Assembly: GCA_900318935.1 (NCBI GenBank)
Contig: ONMP01000006.1
Coordinates: forward strand, 1-37,091
Reading direction: 5' to 3'
Length of the DNA stretch: 37,091 nt
Source of the DNA: an uncultured Actinomycetes bacterium
GTDB taxonomy: Bacteria > Actinomycetota > Coriobacteriia > Coriobacteriales > Atopobiaceae
Made by a program: the position numbers and the translations under genes. Under the pieces are notes generated by a model, which was not told the origin of the DNA, did not search any database, and worked only from the letters and a program-made list of their open reading frames with translations. Shown here one piece after another: positions 15,587 through 25,058 of this stretch (the first letter of the stretch is position 1; every line of letters begins with the position of its first letter).

Positions 15587-17059
15587 CTACTCGACGTCCG
15601 GCTGCAGGCTGCGATAGAGACCCAGGTACTCCTCAGCCGCACGACTCCAGCTGAAGTCCTCGGCCATGGCCTGGAGCTGGAGCTGCTTCCATGCATCCTG
15701 ATTGGTCCAGAAGACCTCGCAGGCATTGAGGAGGCAGCCAGCCATCTCGTCAGCGTTCATGTTTGCGAAGGAGAAGCCCGTGCCCTCGCCAGTGAACTGG
15801 TTGTACGGCTGCACGGAGTCACGCAGACCACCCGTCTCGCGCACCACGGGCAGTGTGCCGTAGCGCATCGCAATCATCTGGGTGAGACCGCACGGCTCGA
15901 ACTCACTCGGCATGAGGAAGAGATCCGCGCCTGCGTACATGCGGTGCGACAGAGCGCCATCAAAGGCAATACGCGCACTCATCATGTCACCGTACTTCCA
16001 ATCAAAGTACTTGAAGGAGTCCTCGTAATCCTTGTCGCCGGTGCCAAGAATGGCCACCTGGACGCCGCGGGCCATGAGAGCGTTCATGCTGTAGCGCACG
16101 AGGTCGAGACCCTTCTGCTTGGTGAGGCGACCCACCATGCACACGAGCGGACGCTCGGGATCCTGACGCAGGCCGAACTCCTCCTGCAGCGCACGCTTGC
16201 ACTCCGCCTTGCCACTGAGATCCTTGGCGTCGTAGTTTGTCGGCAGGAACTCGTCCGTCGCCGGATCCCACTCCACCGTGTCGATGCCATTGAGGATGCC
16301 CGAGAGCGACCCGGCACGACGACGGAAGATTCCGTCCATGCCCTCACCGTAGAACGGCATCTGAAGCTCGTTGGCATAGGTAGGACTCACGGTGCTGATG
16401 AGGTCGGAATAGAGCAGTGCGCCACGCATGTAGTTGATGGCCTGCGGGCCACAGTAGAGCTGGTCACGCGCAGAGGGTACGTCGGCGAGACCCAGCACGT
16501 CGTTCAGAACCTTGTCGGAGTACTGGCCCTGGAAGAGGACGTTGTGCACCGAGAAGATCGTCTTGACGTGTGCGCACGCCGGGATTTGCATGTAGAACTC
16601 GCGCAGGAACACGGTCGCCATGGCGGTCTGCCAGTCGTTGCAGTGAAGCACGTCGCACTCGAGCTCCTCCACCTTTGCGATTGACTCGCAGATGGCCTTG
16701 GAGAAGAACGCGAAGCGCTCGCCATCGTCAAAGTAGCCGTAAAGGCTGTCACGCTTGAAGTACGCCTCGTTATCGATGAAGTAGAAGTCCAGACCCTGAT
16801 AGGTGAGCTTCTCGACGCCGCAGTACACGCTGCGCCAAGAGAGCGGCACGTAGAAGTCGGCCACGTGCTTCATCTGGTCCTGGAACTCTTGCGGAATGGT
16901 GCCGTACTTCGGCGAGATGACGGCAACCTCGGCCCCGGCTTTCTTGAGCGCGCGCGGAAGGGAGCCCGCCACGTCGCCCAGGCCGCCACTCTTTGAGAAG
17001 GGCTTGACCTCGGATGCCGCATAGAGAATCTTGAGCTTTCTTCTTACGCTGTCTGCCAT
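15587..17059 (-). CDS. glgA: Glycogen synthase (ADP-glucose type, GT5)
   Basis: Transfers glucose from ADP-glucose to the non-reducing end of alpha-1,4-glucan. The 490-aa length is normal for bacterial GlgA. The N-terminal Rossmann domain carries the ADP-glucose signature KSGGLGDVAGSLPRAL near residue 18. The C-terminal domain has VGRLTKQKGLDLV and the catalytic region SEFEPCGLTQMIAMRYGTLPVVRETGGL near residue 385. The ATG follows AGGGA at a suitable distance. It is the last gene of the minus-strand set glgP-glgC-glgD-glgA, 34 bases after glgD, so co-transcription with the ADP-glucose-making genes is likely. Confidence 0.97.
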   Translation of the reverse strand: MADSVRRKLKILYAASEVKPFSKSGGLGDVAGSLPRALKKAGAEVAVISPKYGTIPQEFQDQMKHVADFYVPLSWRSVYCGVEKLTYQGLDFYFIDNEAYFKRDSLYGYFDDGERFAFFSKAICESIAKVEELECDVLHCNDWQTAMATVFLREFYMQIPACAHVKTIFSVHNVLFQGQYSDKVLNDVLGLADVPSARDQLYCGPQAINYMRGALLYSDLISTVSPTYANELQMPFYGEGMDGIFRRRAGSLSGILNGIDTVEWDPATDEFLPTNYDAKDLSGKAECKRALQEEFGLRQDPERPLVCMVGRLTKQKGLDLVRYSMNALMARGVQVAILGTGDKDYEDSFKYFDWKYGDMMSARIAFDGALSHRMYAGADLFLMPSEFEPCGLTQMIAMRYGTLPVVRETGGLRDSVQPYNQFTGEGTGFSFANMNADEMAGCLLNACEVFWTNQDAWKQLQLQAMAEDFSWSRAAEEYLGLYRSLQPDVE

Positions 17060-17093
17060 GATGTATCCCTGCCTTGTTGCGTGGTGTGTCTGA

Positions 17094-18182
17094 CTAGTTC
17101 TTCTTTAGGTAGAGAATGTCGCCATCGGTGCCGCGCAGCTCGGTGCCCGCAGGTACGACGTTGGCCTTGTCGATGATGGCGTTCTCGATCTTGGCGCCGC
17201 TCTTGATGACGACGCCCTGCATGATGATGGAGTTGCGCACAGACGCACCCGGCTCAACGATGACGTTGCGGCCGAGGACGGAGCTCTGCACGGTACCAAA
17301 GATGCGATCGCCGGAGGCGATGAGGGAGTTGGAGACCTTGCAGCCCGGCTCGTACTTCGCGGGCGGGTTGTCATGGGCCTTGGTCTTGATCGGACGGGCA
17401 TCGGTGAGCTCGGTGAGCACCTCGGGATCAAGGAGGTCCATGTTGGCCTGGAAGTAGGAGTTCTTGTCAAAGATGGGCTTCATGTAGCCGTCGAACTCGG
17501 CAGCCATGACACGGAAGCGACCATACTCGGCGTTCAGAGCCTCAAAGAGGTCGAGGTGGTCAACTGCCGCGAACGAGTCGAGAAGCTCAAGGAGCAGGGT
17601 GCGCTCGATGACGGCGTAGTCGAGGAACGCGACCTGGCCGAACTTGACGGCCTGGTGCATGCCCTTGACGCGACCATTCTCAACGTCGAAGGTCACGACG
17701 TCGACGTTGCCATCGCACTTCGCCGTCTTGGTGAGAACGGTGATGTTTGCACCGGTCTCCTCATGCTTGGCGATGAGGGCATTGATATCAACGCTGCAGA
17801 TGAAGTTGGCCGTGGAAAGGACGACGTACTTCTCGCTGTTCTTGGTGAAGAACGCGCGATTCTGGACGAGGTCACGAATGAGGAAGCGAGCGCCGGTACG
17901 GCTCGTGCCGAAAGCGGTGCCAGGCATGATGAAGAGGCCGCCGTTCTTGCGGTCGAGATCCCAATCCTTGCCGGATCCCACGTGATCCACGAGGGAGCGG
18001 TAGTTGTTGGGCATGATCATGCCGACGGTGCGGATGCCCGCATCCACCATGTTGGACAGGGCAAAGTCCACGAGGCGATAACGGCCCAGATAGGGCATCG
18101 AAGCCACGGGACGGCCCAGGAACACGTCATCGTTGGATGCCGTGGTGTAATTGCAGGTCACAAGACCGATAGCCTTGGGCAT
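17094..18182 (-). CDS. glgD: Glucose-1-phosphate adenylyltransferase regulatory subunit GlgD
   Basis: Non-catalytic or weakly catalytic partner of GlgC in Gram-positive bacteria; the hetero-oligomer is more active than GlgC alone. The 362-aa protein has the nucleotidyltransferase fold but the usual N-terminal GGxGxRL loop is replaced by CNYTTASNDDVFLGRP, which supports the GlgD rather than the GlgC role. YLGRYRLVDFALSN and the C-terminal left-handed beta-helix (GCKVSNSLIASGDRIFG..., SIIMQGVVIKSGAKI) are retained. It starts three bases after the glgC stop, with its GGGGGAG box inside the end of glgC, so the two are translated in a coupled way. Confidence 0.94.
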   Translation of the reverse strand: MPKAIGLVTCNYTTASNDDVFLGRPVASMPYLGRYRLVDFALSNMVDAGIRTVGMIMPNNYRSLVDHVGSGKDWDLDRKNGGLFIMPGTAFGTSRTGARFLIRDLVQNRAFFTKNSEKYVVLSTANFICSVDINALIAKHEETGANITVLTKTAKCDGNVDVVTFDVENGRVKGMHQAVKFGQVAFLDYAVIERTLLLELLDSFAAVDHLDLFEALNAEYGRFRVMAAEFDGYMKPIFDKNSYFQANMDLLDPEVLTELTDARPIKTKAHDNPPAKYEPGCKVSNSLIASGDRIFGTVQSSVLGRNVIVEPGASVRNSIIMQGVVIKSGAKIENAIIDKANVVPAGTELRGTDGDILYLKKN

Positions 18183-18185
18183 CGT

Positions 18186-19325
18186 TTACTCCCCCTTCTC
18201 TACAACGGCGTCATCGCCGAGGGTAACGGTTTCCTCATCTGCAGAACCAAAGGTCGCGCCGGCGGCAACCACCGAACGCTCTGCCATGATCGCGTTGATG
18301 ACCACGGCACCCTCCTCAACGCGCGCGCCGGGGAAGAGGATGGCGTCCTTGACGACGGCACCCTTGCCCACGTACACGTCGGAGCTGATCACGGAGTGCT
18401 CGACCGAACCGAGGATCGTGCAGCCGTTGTCGATGAGAGAGTCGTCCACGGAGCCCTTGGGGCCGACGAACGCGGGCGGACGAGTGGAGGAGTTGCTCAT
18501 GATGGGGGCTTCCTGCGCGAACAGGTCGAACGCAGGCTCAGCGCCGAGCAGCTCCATGTTTGCCTCGTGGAAGGAGGCCACGGTGCCGACGTCGCGCCAG
18601 TAAGCCTTGAACTGGTAGGTGAAGAGGCGCTTGCCCTCGGCAAGCAGGGTCGGGATGATGTCGCCACCGAAGTCGTGCGTGGAGCCTTCCTTCTCGGCGT
18701 CCTCCTTGAGGGCCTTGAACAGGACATCAGCGGTGAAGATGTAGATGCCCATGGAGGCAAGGTTGCTCTTGGGCTCTGCCGGCTTCTCGACGAACTCCTC
18801 GATGCTGCCGTCCTCGCGGGTGTTCATAATGCCGAAGCGAGGAGCGTCCTCCCAGGGCACAGGCATGACGGCGACGGTGAGGTCGGCGTTGTTTGCCTTG
18901 TGCGTGGCAAGCATGTCCTCGTAGTCCATGCGATAGAGCTGGTCGCCCGAGAGGATGAGCACATACTCGGGATCCTGGCCCTCGAGGTAACCGAGGTTCT
19001 GCGTGATTGCGTCAGCGGTGCCGGCATACCAGGAGGCGCCGGTCTGGGTTGCAAACGGAGGCAGGATTGCCACGCCGCCGCCGCGCTCGTCGAGGTTCCA
19101 GGCCTCGCCGGTGCCCAGGTACTCATGCAGCAGGTACGGACGATACTGCGTGAGCACGCCCACCGTGCTGATCCCCGAATTCGCGCAGTTGCTCAGCACG
19201 AAGTCGATGATGCGATACTTGCCGCCGAACGAAACGGCCGGCTTGGCGACTTTGCTCGTGAGCACGCCCAGCCTGGACCCCTGCCCGCCGGCAAGAAGCA
19301 TTGCAACGCATTCCTTCTTGCTCAT
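18186..19325 (-). CDS. glgC: Glucose-1-phosphate adenylyltransferase catalytic subunit
   Basis: Makes ADP-glucose from glucose-1-phosphate and ATP, the committed step of bacterial glycogen synthesis. 379 aa. The catalytic loop [25 protein letters not shown] near residue 11 is intact, followed by [16 protein letters not shown], the conserved GTADAITQN near residue 100 and [13 protein letters not shown] near residue 124. The C-terminal half is a beta-helix with hexapeptide-type repeats, the usual place of allosteric contacts. The ATG is behind AAAGGGG. It is 44 bases downstream of glgP and overlaps functionally with glgD. Confidence 0.97.
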   Translation of the reverse strand: MSKKECVAMLLAGGQGSRLGVLTSKVAKPAVSFGGKYRIIDFVLSNCANSGISTVGVLTQYRPYLLHEYLGTGEAWNLDERGGGVAILPPFATQTGASWYAGTADAITQNLGYLEGQDPEYVLILSGDQLYRMDYEDMLATHKANNADLTVAVMPVPWEDAPRFGIMNTREDGSIEEFVEKPAEPKSNLASMGIYIFTADVLFKALKEDAEKEGSTHDFGGDIIPTLLAEGKRLFTYQFKAYWRDVGTVASFHEANMELLGAEPAFDLFAQEAPIMSNSSTRPPAFVGPKGSVDDSLIDNGCTILGSVEHSVISSDVYVGKGAVVKDAILFPGARVEEGAVVINAIMAERSVVAAGATFGSADEETVTLGDDAVVEKGE

Positions 19326-19369
19326 AGAACTTCCCCTTTCGTCACTTTCTCGCGACCAACAAGACTAAC

Positions 19370-21793
19370 CTATTCACCAACATGCCATATTTCTTCGGCA
19401 TATTCACGTATTGTTCGGTCAGAGGAGAAGAATCCGGACTTGGCCGTATTGTGAATCGATACACGGTTCCAATTTCGGGTGTCAGCGTAGGCTCCGGTGA
19501 GTTCCTCCCATGCCCGGACGTAGGCGTGGAAGTCACGGCAGACGAGATACTGATCGTTGTTGACCATCAACTCGTCGTGGACCGACTCGAAGTTGCCCGA
19601 CTGGCGCGCGAAGGTGCCGTCGGTCAGCTCGTCCACCACGCGACCCAAGCGGACCTTGTCGGCGTTGTACTCGTTCCAGGCGTAGTAACGCCCACTGGCG
19701 TAGAGCGACTCCACTTCGGCCGTGCGCAGACCAAAGATCTTGATGTTCTCCTCGCCTACCAAGTCACAGATCTCGACATTGGCGCCGTCGTAGGTACCCA
19801 GCGTGATGGCTCCGTTCATCATGAACTTCATGTTGCCCGTGCCGGATGCCTCGGTGCCGGCCGTGGAGATCTGCTCCGAGATCTCAGTGCCGGGATAGAT
19901 GATCTGTGCGTTGGAGACGGCGAAGTTGGGAACGAAGACCACCTTGATCACGTCGTTGACACGCTTGTCGTTGTTGATGACGTCCGCCACGCCGTTGATG
20001 AGGCGTATAACTTCCTTGGCAAAGACGTAGCTCTGAGCAGCCTTGCCCGAGAAGATGAACGTCGTAGGCTGCGGACGGAAGTTCGGGTCGGCGAGCATAC
20101 GGTTGTAGATGTCCATGATCTTGAACACGTTGAGCAGCTGACGCTTGTAGGCATGGAAGCGCTTGACCTGCGTGTCAAAGACGGTGCTGGTGTCGACCAC
20201 GACGCCGGTGGTCTTCTTGATGTAGGCGGCAAGGCGCTCTTTGGCGGCGAGCTTCGCCTTGGCCCAGTCCTCCAGGAAGCCGTCGTCATCCTTGAAGGCG
20301 AGGAGCTTCTCGAACTCCATGGCGTCATCGAGCCACTTGTCGCCAATGGCTTCGGTGATCACGCGGCTGAGCGCCGGGTTGGCATTGGTCAGGAAGCGTC
20401 GGTGGGATACACCGTTGGTCTTGTTGTTGAAGAGCTCGGGCGAGAGACGGTAGAAGTCCTTGAGCACCGTGTCCTTGATGATCTGGGTGTGCAGCGCCGA
20501 GACGCCGTTGACGGAATTCGAGAAGATGACCGAGAGGTTGGCCATGCGCACCTCGCCGTCCCAGAGGATGGCGGTGTTTTGCAGCAGCGTGGGCCAGTCC
20601 GAACCCATGCGCGGGAAGTTCTCGCGGAAGCGACGGTCGATCTCCTCGATGAACATGTATAGGCGAGGCAGGAGGTGACGGAACATCGTGATGGGCCACT
20701 TCTCCAGCGCCTCCGGCATGACGGTGTGGTTGGTGTAAGAGCAGGTCGCACGGGCGATGTCGAATGCGAGATCGAAGTCCACGCCCTTCTCGTCCACCAG
20801 GATGCGCATGAGCTCGGGGCCGCACATGGCTGGGTGCGTGTCGTTGGTATGGACGCACACATGGTCTCCCAGATGCTCCCAATCGGGACCGAAATTCGAC
20901 TCGTAGGTGCGCAGTATGGTCTGCAGGCCCGCGCTCACAAAGAGGTACTCCTGCTTGAGGCGCAGCAGCTTGCCGTGCTCGCCAGCATCGGCAGGATAGA
21001 GAATCGTTGAGATGGCCTCGGTGTTGTAACGGAAACCGAACGCGTCGGAGTAGCGACCCTCATTGAAGGCGTCGAGATCGAAGTTGTCCTCAGCCGGCTC
21101 GGCCTTCCACAGGCGCAGCTTGTTGACCTTCTCGCCGCCGTAGCCCACGATTTCCACATCATAGGGCACGGCCAGAACCTTCTCGGCATCCTCAGTGGTG
21201 AACCAGAAGCGGCCATTCTCCTCATGGCGCTCGACATGGCCGCCAAACTGCACGATGACGGCACTGGCTGTCTTGCGAGTCTCCCAGGGATAGCCCTTCT
21301 CGAGCCAAGCGTCGGTCTTCTCGACCTGACGGCCATTCTGAATCTCTTGGCGGAAGAGGCCGTAACGATAGCGCATGCCATTGCCGTAACCCGCAATGCC
21401 CTCCTTGGCCATCGAATCGAGGAAGCACGCAGCCAGACGGCCCAAGCCACCGTTGCCAAGACCCGGGTCGGCCTCATGCGTGCAAAGCTCGTCGAGGTCG
21501 ATGCCCATGTCGTGCAGACCCTCCTCCACAAGGTCGCGCACACCAAAGTTGAGCAGATAGTTATCGAGCAACGGACCGATCAGGAACTCGAGCGAGAAGT
21601 AGTAGACCTTCTTTTCGCCCATGGCGTGGGTATCGACGTGGGCCACGCGCGCACGGTGAGCGATGAGCGATGCCAGCACATAGAAGCGCTCGTCGGCGTC
21701 CGCGTCCTCGAAGTCCTTGCCAAAGGTCGACCTGAAACGGTCACGGTATTGCCTTACAAAGTCTTTCTTGCTACGAAAAATAGCGTTTGCCAT
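19370..21793 (-). CDS. glgP: Glycogen/alpha-glucan phosphorylase
   Basis: PLP enzyme of family GT35 that releases glucose-1-phosphate from alpha-1,4-glucan ends. The product is 807 aa from the ATG at 21793, chosen because AAAGGA stands seven bases before it; the open frame reaches further up but would run through the palindrome at 21870. Hallmarks: GNGGLGRLAACFLDSMA near residue 94, HTNDTHPA near 315, and the PLP-lysine motif EASGTGNMKFMMNGAITLGTYDGANVEI near residue 640. It is the first gene of the minus-strand glycogen set, so synthesis and breakdown appear to be co-expressed. Confidence 0.97.
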   Translation of the reverse strand: MANAIFRSKKDFVRQYRDRFRSTFGKDFEDADADERFYVLASLIAHRARVAHVDTHAMGEKKVYYFSLEFLIGPLLDNYLLNFGVRDLVEEGLHDMGIDLDELCTHEADPGLGNGGLGRLAACFLDSMAKEGIAGYGNGMRYRYGLFRQEIQNGRQVEKTDAWLEKGYPWETRKTASAVIVQFGGHVERHEENGRFWFTTEDAEKVLAVPYDVEIVGYGGEKVNKLRLWKAEPAEDNFDLDAFNEGRYSDAFGFRYNTEAISTILYPADAGEHGKLLRLKQEYLFVSAGLQTILRTYESNFGPDWEHLGDHVCVHTNDTHPAMCGPELMRILVDEKGVDFDLAFDIARATCSYTNHTVMPEALEKWPITMFRHLLPRLYMFIEEIDRRFRENFPRMGSDWPTLLQNTAILWDGEVRMANLSVIFSNSVNGVSALHTQIIKDTVLKDFYRLSPELFNNKTNGVSHRRFLTNANPALSRVITEAIGDKWLDDAMEFEKLLAFKDDDGFLEDWAKAKLAAKERLAAYIKKTTGVVVDTSTVFDTQVKRFHAYKRQLLNVFKIMDIYNRMLADPNFRPQPTTFIFSGKAAQSYVFAKEVIRLINGVADVINNDKRVNDVIKVVFVPNFAVSNAQIIYPGTEISEQISTAGTEASGTGNMKFMMNGAITLGTYDGANVEICDLVGEENIKIFGLRTAEVESLYASGRYYAWNEYNADKVRLGRVVDELTDGTFARQSGNFESVHDELMVNNDQYLVCRDFHAYVRAWEELTGAYADTRNWNRVSIHNTAKSGFFSSDRTIREYAEEIWHVGE

Positions 21794-21869
21794 ACTTTTG
21801 TCCTTTACTCCGGAAACAGAGGCATTCGATGTATGGTACCTCAAGAGGCAGATTCTCGCATGGAGAGCG

Positions 21870-21911
21870 TATGGGGTACTGGGGGGACAGTCCTCCCCCC
21901 AGTACCCCATA
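21870..21911. repeat. REP-like GC-rich palindrome, copy 2
   Basis: A perfect 17-bp stem (21870-21886 with 21895-21911) and eight-base loop, with core TACTGGGGGGACAGTCC shared with the palindrome at 15449-15490. It sits between the divergent glgP and pyridoxal kinase genes, where a terminator would have no purpose, so a dispersed repeat is the better reading. It lies in the 5' region of glgP and could affect its leader RNA. Confidence 0.7.
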
Positions 21912-21917
21912 TCTCTA

Positions 21918-21946
21918 TTGCGTATTGAGGGGCAAATGCCTATCCT
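21918..21946 (+). promoter_or_regulatory. Weak candidate promoter for pyridoxal kinase gene
   Basis: TTGCGT at 21918-21923 and TATCCT at 21941-21946 are spaced by 17 bases and lie 45 bases before the kinase start. Agreement with the sigma-70 consensus is partial (three and four of six), so this is only a candidate. Confidence 0.3.
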
Positions 21947-21990
21947 ATGCGTTCAGCGTCGGTCCATAAGTCCACGTGAAAGGAGTCACC

Positions 21991-22863
21991 ATGACTAACG
22001 CCAAGGACGTCCGCCTCTACAGACGCGAGGGAGCCTACATACCCCGCATTGCCGCCGTACACGACCTGTGCGGCTACGGCAAGTGCTCGCTCGGCGTCGC
22101 GATTCCCGTCCTCTCAGCCGCAGGCTGCGACGTGTGCCCTGTGCCAACGTCGCTCTTTTCAGCCCATACAAAGTTCCCCACCTGGCACATGCACGACACC
22201 ACCGACATGCTCACGCCCTACCTGGACGCCTGGCGCGAGGAGGGCATCGAGCTCGATGCCGTCTACTCGGGCTTCCTCGGCGCACCAGAGCAGGTCGGCG
22301 CCATCCAGCGCCTCTACACAGAACACCCGCAAGCTCTCCGCGTCGTTGACCCCGTGATGGGCGACGGCGGCCAGCGCTACCCCACCTACACGCCCGAGCT
22401 CTGCGCCGCCATGGGAGACCTCGTGGACGGCTCTGACGTCCTCACGCCAAACCTCACCGAGGCGTCCATCCTCACCGGCATCGAGTATCAGGGCCAGGAC
22501 GTTGACGACGCCTACGTCGCCCGCCTGCTCGACGCCCTGCTTGAGATGGGTGCCAAGCACGTCGTTCTCAAGGGCATCGTGCATGGCGATGGTCTCATCC
22601 GCAACTTCGTGACCGGACAGGACGTCGAGCGAGCCGAAATCGCAAGCGAGCTTCTGCCCTACATGTTGCACGGTACCGGTGACCTCTATGCAAGCTCGCT
22701 GCTTGCAGCCATCATGGCCGGCCGCAACCTCTACGACTCGGTGGAGTTCGCCGGCACGCTCGTACGCGATGCCATGCGCGTCACCCGCGAACAGCCCGAC
22801 TACGAGGTCCGTGGCGTGAGCTTCGAGACCGTTCTCGGCGAGGTTGCCACCCTACTCGCCTAA
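21991..22863 (+). CDS. Pyridoxal/pyridoxine kinase-type enzyme (PfkB/ribokinase fold)
   Basis: Phosphorylates vitamin B6 vitamers to give PLP precursors or PLP. 290 aa from the ATG at 21991, five bases behind AAAGGAG; a GTG five codons earlier overlaps that box and is unlikely. Family signs are AAVHDLCGYGKCSLGVAIPVLSA at the N-terminus, the substrate region VPTSLFSAHT, VDPVMGDGG near residue 122, LTPNLTEASILTG near 150 and the C-terminal GTGDLYASSLLAAIM, in which GTGD holds the catalytic Asp. The Lys-rich, Cys-containing nucleotide loop is of the PdxY/PdxK type. It is divergent from glgP, itself a PLP enzyme, but a functional link is only a guess. Confidence 0.88.
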   Translation: MTNAKDVRLYRREGAYIPRIAAVHDLCGYGKCSLGVAIPVLSAAGCDVCPVPTSLFSAHTKFPTWHMHDTTDMLTPYLDAWREEGIELDAVYSGFLGAPEQVGAIQRLYTEHPQALRVVDPVMGDGGQRYPTYTPELCAAMGDLVDGSDVLTPNLTEASILTGIEYQGQDVDDAYVARLLDALLEMGAKHVVLKGIVHGDGLIRNFVTGQDVERAEIASELLPYMLHGTGDLYASSLLAAIMAGRNLYDSVEFAGTLVRDAMRVTREQPDYEVRGVSFETVLGEVATLLA

Positions 22864-22873
22864 AGGCAAGGGA

Positions 22874-22943
22874 CTGTAGCAAAAGCTGCTTGGAGACGCA
22901 CGAGGGCATTGCCCCCAGCAGTCACCATCAGCTTTTGCTGCAG
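22874..22943. terminator. Bidirectional terminator-like hairpin between convergent genes
   Basis: CTGTAGCAAAAGCTG at 22874-22888 pairs with CAGCTTTTGCTGCAG at 22929-22943 with one T-G pair. The 40-base interior includes further short pairing (CTGCT with AGCAG). It lies between the 3' ends of the pyridoxal kinase gene (plus strand) and glgX (minus strand), so it may end both transcripts. Confidence 0.6.
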
Positions 22944-22970
22944 CCCCGATGCAGCAATTCGTCCGCGCAA

Positions 22971-25049
22971 TTAGGAACCGAGAATAAGGACGCTGCTTCT
23001 CGGCGCTATCGTTATCTCGCCGCCCGCGACATTCCCCACTTCGTTCGCGTCCCCTGCCGAATATGCCACCACATGCCAGCTCATGGTGGCAGGGATTATC
23101 GGCAACTCCAGCGTCCGCTCCTCCCAATAGGTGTTGACACCGCAGTAGATGAAGCAGTCCTTCTCCACCTCATGGTCTGCCACGGTCTCGGCATACATGA
23201 AGCCGAAGGTATGGAAGGGCTTCATCGCGTCAAGCTTCCAGGCGCTCTGGCCATGGAAGGAGAGCTCAGGATAACCGCTCGCGTTCACGCCCGTATAGAA
23301 CTGCTTCGTGCGCAGCACCGGGTGTGCATGCCGAAACGCAATTAGCGTCTTGAAGTACTCAAAGACAGGCCGGTTCCTCTTGAGATCGCCCCAATTGAGC
23401 CACGAGATGGGGCCGTCCTGACAGTACGCGTTGTTGTTGCCGCCCTGCGAGTTGCAGAACTCGTCACCTGCCAGCAGCATGGGCACCCCACGGCTGAGCA
23501 GCAACAAGGTCACAGCGTTCTTTATCTGGCGGATGCGAAGCTTGCGAATCTCGGGGTCATCGACCTCGCCCTCCGCACCGCAGTTCCAACTGTTGTTGTC
23601 ATTGGCACCGTCGCGGTTCGCCTCTCCGTTCGCCTCGTTGTGCTTCTCGTTGTACGACACCATGTCGTAGAGCGTGAACCCGTCGTGACAGGTGACGAAG
23701 TTGATACTTGCCTCGGCGTTCCTGTTTGCATAGAGGTCGGGCGATCCCTGGATTCTCATGAGCATCTCGGGGCCGCACTCCGCCTCGCTCTTGATGAAGC
23801 GGCGCAGGCAGTCGCGGTACTTGCCGTTCCACTCGGCCCAGCGACCCCACGCCGGGAAGCTTCCCACCTGATAGAGTCCGCCCGCATCCCACGCCTCAGC
23901 CACGAGTTTGGTCCTACCGAGAACGGGGTCTTGGGCCAAGGCCTCAAGCAACGGCGGACTGCTCATAGGCACGCCGTTAGCATCTCGCGAGAGTATGGAG
24001 GCCAAGTCAAAGCGGAAGCCGTCTATGTGGTACACGCTCACCCAGTAGCGCAGACAATCCAGAATGAAGCTCCTGACCACGGCGTTGTTGCAGTTCATGG
24101 TATTGCCGCAACCGCTGAAGTTGTAGTACTGACCATCGGGCGTGAGCAGGTAGTAGGTCTTGTTGTCGATGCCCCTGAACGAGATGTACGGTCCCCTCTC
24201 GTTCCCCTCAGCCGTGTGGTTGAACACCACGTCGAGCATGACCTCAATGCCGTTGCGGTGGAATTGTTTAATCGTGTTCTTTAGCTCCTCCGCCACAAGG
24301 CTGACCGAGCTAGACGCCGCATAGCCCGACTTCGGCGCAAAGAAGGCCACCGTGGAGTAGCCCCAATAGTTGTAGAGCCGCTCCTGTCCCACGACGCGGC
24401 TGTTCTCGAACTCGTCGAACTCAAAGATCGGCAGTAGCTCGATGCAGTTGACGCCCAGCTCCTTGAGATAGGGAATCTTGCTGGTAAGACCCGCAAAGGT
24501 GCCCATGTATTTGGTGCCGCTACCCGAACCCATGGTGAGACCGCGCACATGGGCCTCATAGATGACGAGGTCCTTCAGGGGAATTTCCAAAGGTCGGTCG
24601 TCTTCCCAATCGTAGTCCTCGGGAATCACCTTGCCGCGGTGGACAAACGTTTCGTCTGGATCTGGTCGCTCGCCCCATAGTTCCCTACCTGCAACCAGCT
24701 TTGCGTAAGGATCGAGCAGAACCTTCCTGCGGTCGAAGCGATGCCCACCCTGCGGATCGATCGGCCCGTCGAAGCGATAGCCGTACTCGAGCTCCTCGTA
24801 GTCGAGGTCATAGACTATCATCGAAAAGACGTTGCCGATTCTGAATTCGTCTGGGAATGGAAGCACCGCGAAGGGTTCCTTTGCCCCCTGATGGTACAGC
24901 AGCAATTCGCACCACGTCGCATACTTCGAAAACACGGAGAAGTTCACGGCGTTGCCGTACAGTATGGTCGCGCCGAAGGGGCTCACATGGCCGCATCGAT
25001 ATTTGATTCCGTCAAGCTCGTGGGTAGGATAGTTGTCCATGGCATTCAT
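22971..25049 (-). CDS. glgX: Glycogen debranching enzyme, isoamylase type (GH13)
   Basis: Cleaves alpha-1,6 branch points of glycogen, usually after phosphorylase has trimmed the outer chains. 692 aa. An N-terminal CBM48-type domain (GATILYGNAVNFSVFSKYAT) is followed by the (beta/alpha)8 barrel. The catalytic acids are visible: Asp348 in GFRFDLASIL, Glu385 in VAEAWDAGG and Asp456 in TCHDGFTL. YGYRFDGP and HRFDRRKVLLDPYAK are typical of the GlgX/TreX group. The start at 25049 has only a distant AAGGAAG box; the ATG three codons later is an alternative. It lies nine bases after the stop of the upstream membrane protein gene, so the two probably form an operon. Confidence 0.94.
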   Translation of the reverse strand: MNAMDNYPTHELDGIKYRCGHVSPFGATILYGNAVNFSVFSKYATWCELLLYHQGAKEPFAVLPFPDEFRIGNVFSMIVYDLDYEELEYGYRFDGPIDPQGGHRFDRRKVLLDPYAKLVAGRELWGERPDPDETFVHRGKVIPEDYDWEDDRPLEIPLKDLVIYEAHVRGLTMGSGSGTKYMGTFAGLTSKIPYLKELGVNCIELLPIFEFDEFENSRVVGQERLYNYWGYSTVAFFAPKSGYAASSSVSLVAEELKNTIKQFHRNGIEVMLDVVFNHTAEGNERGPYISFRGIDNKTYYLLTPDGQYYNFSGCGNTMNCNNAVVRSFILDCLRYWVSVYHIDGFRFDLASILSRDANGVPMSSPPLLEALAQDPVLGRTKLVAEAWDAGGLYQVGSFPAWGRWAEWNGKYRDCLRRFIKSEAECGPEMLMRIQGSPDLYANRNAEASINFVTCHDGFTLYDMVSYNEKHNEANGEANRDGANDNNSWNCGAEGEVDDPEIRKLRIRQIKNAVTLLLLSRGVPMLLAGDEFCNSQGGNNNAYCQDGPISWLNWGDLKRNRPVFEYFKTLIAFRHAHPVLRTKQFYTGVNASGYPELSFHGQSAWKLDAMKPFHTFGFMYAETVADHEVEKDCFIYCGVNTYWEERTLELPIIPATMSWHVVAYSAGDANEVGNVAGGEITIAPRSSVLILGS

Positions 25050-25058
25050 GCTGGTATC

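Noticed and set aside
17373..19454. 693-codon open frame on the plus strand
   Set aside because: Antisense to glgD and glgC, both clearly real; composition (many Val, Glu, His, Leu) is typical of a shadow frame.
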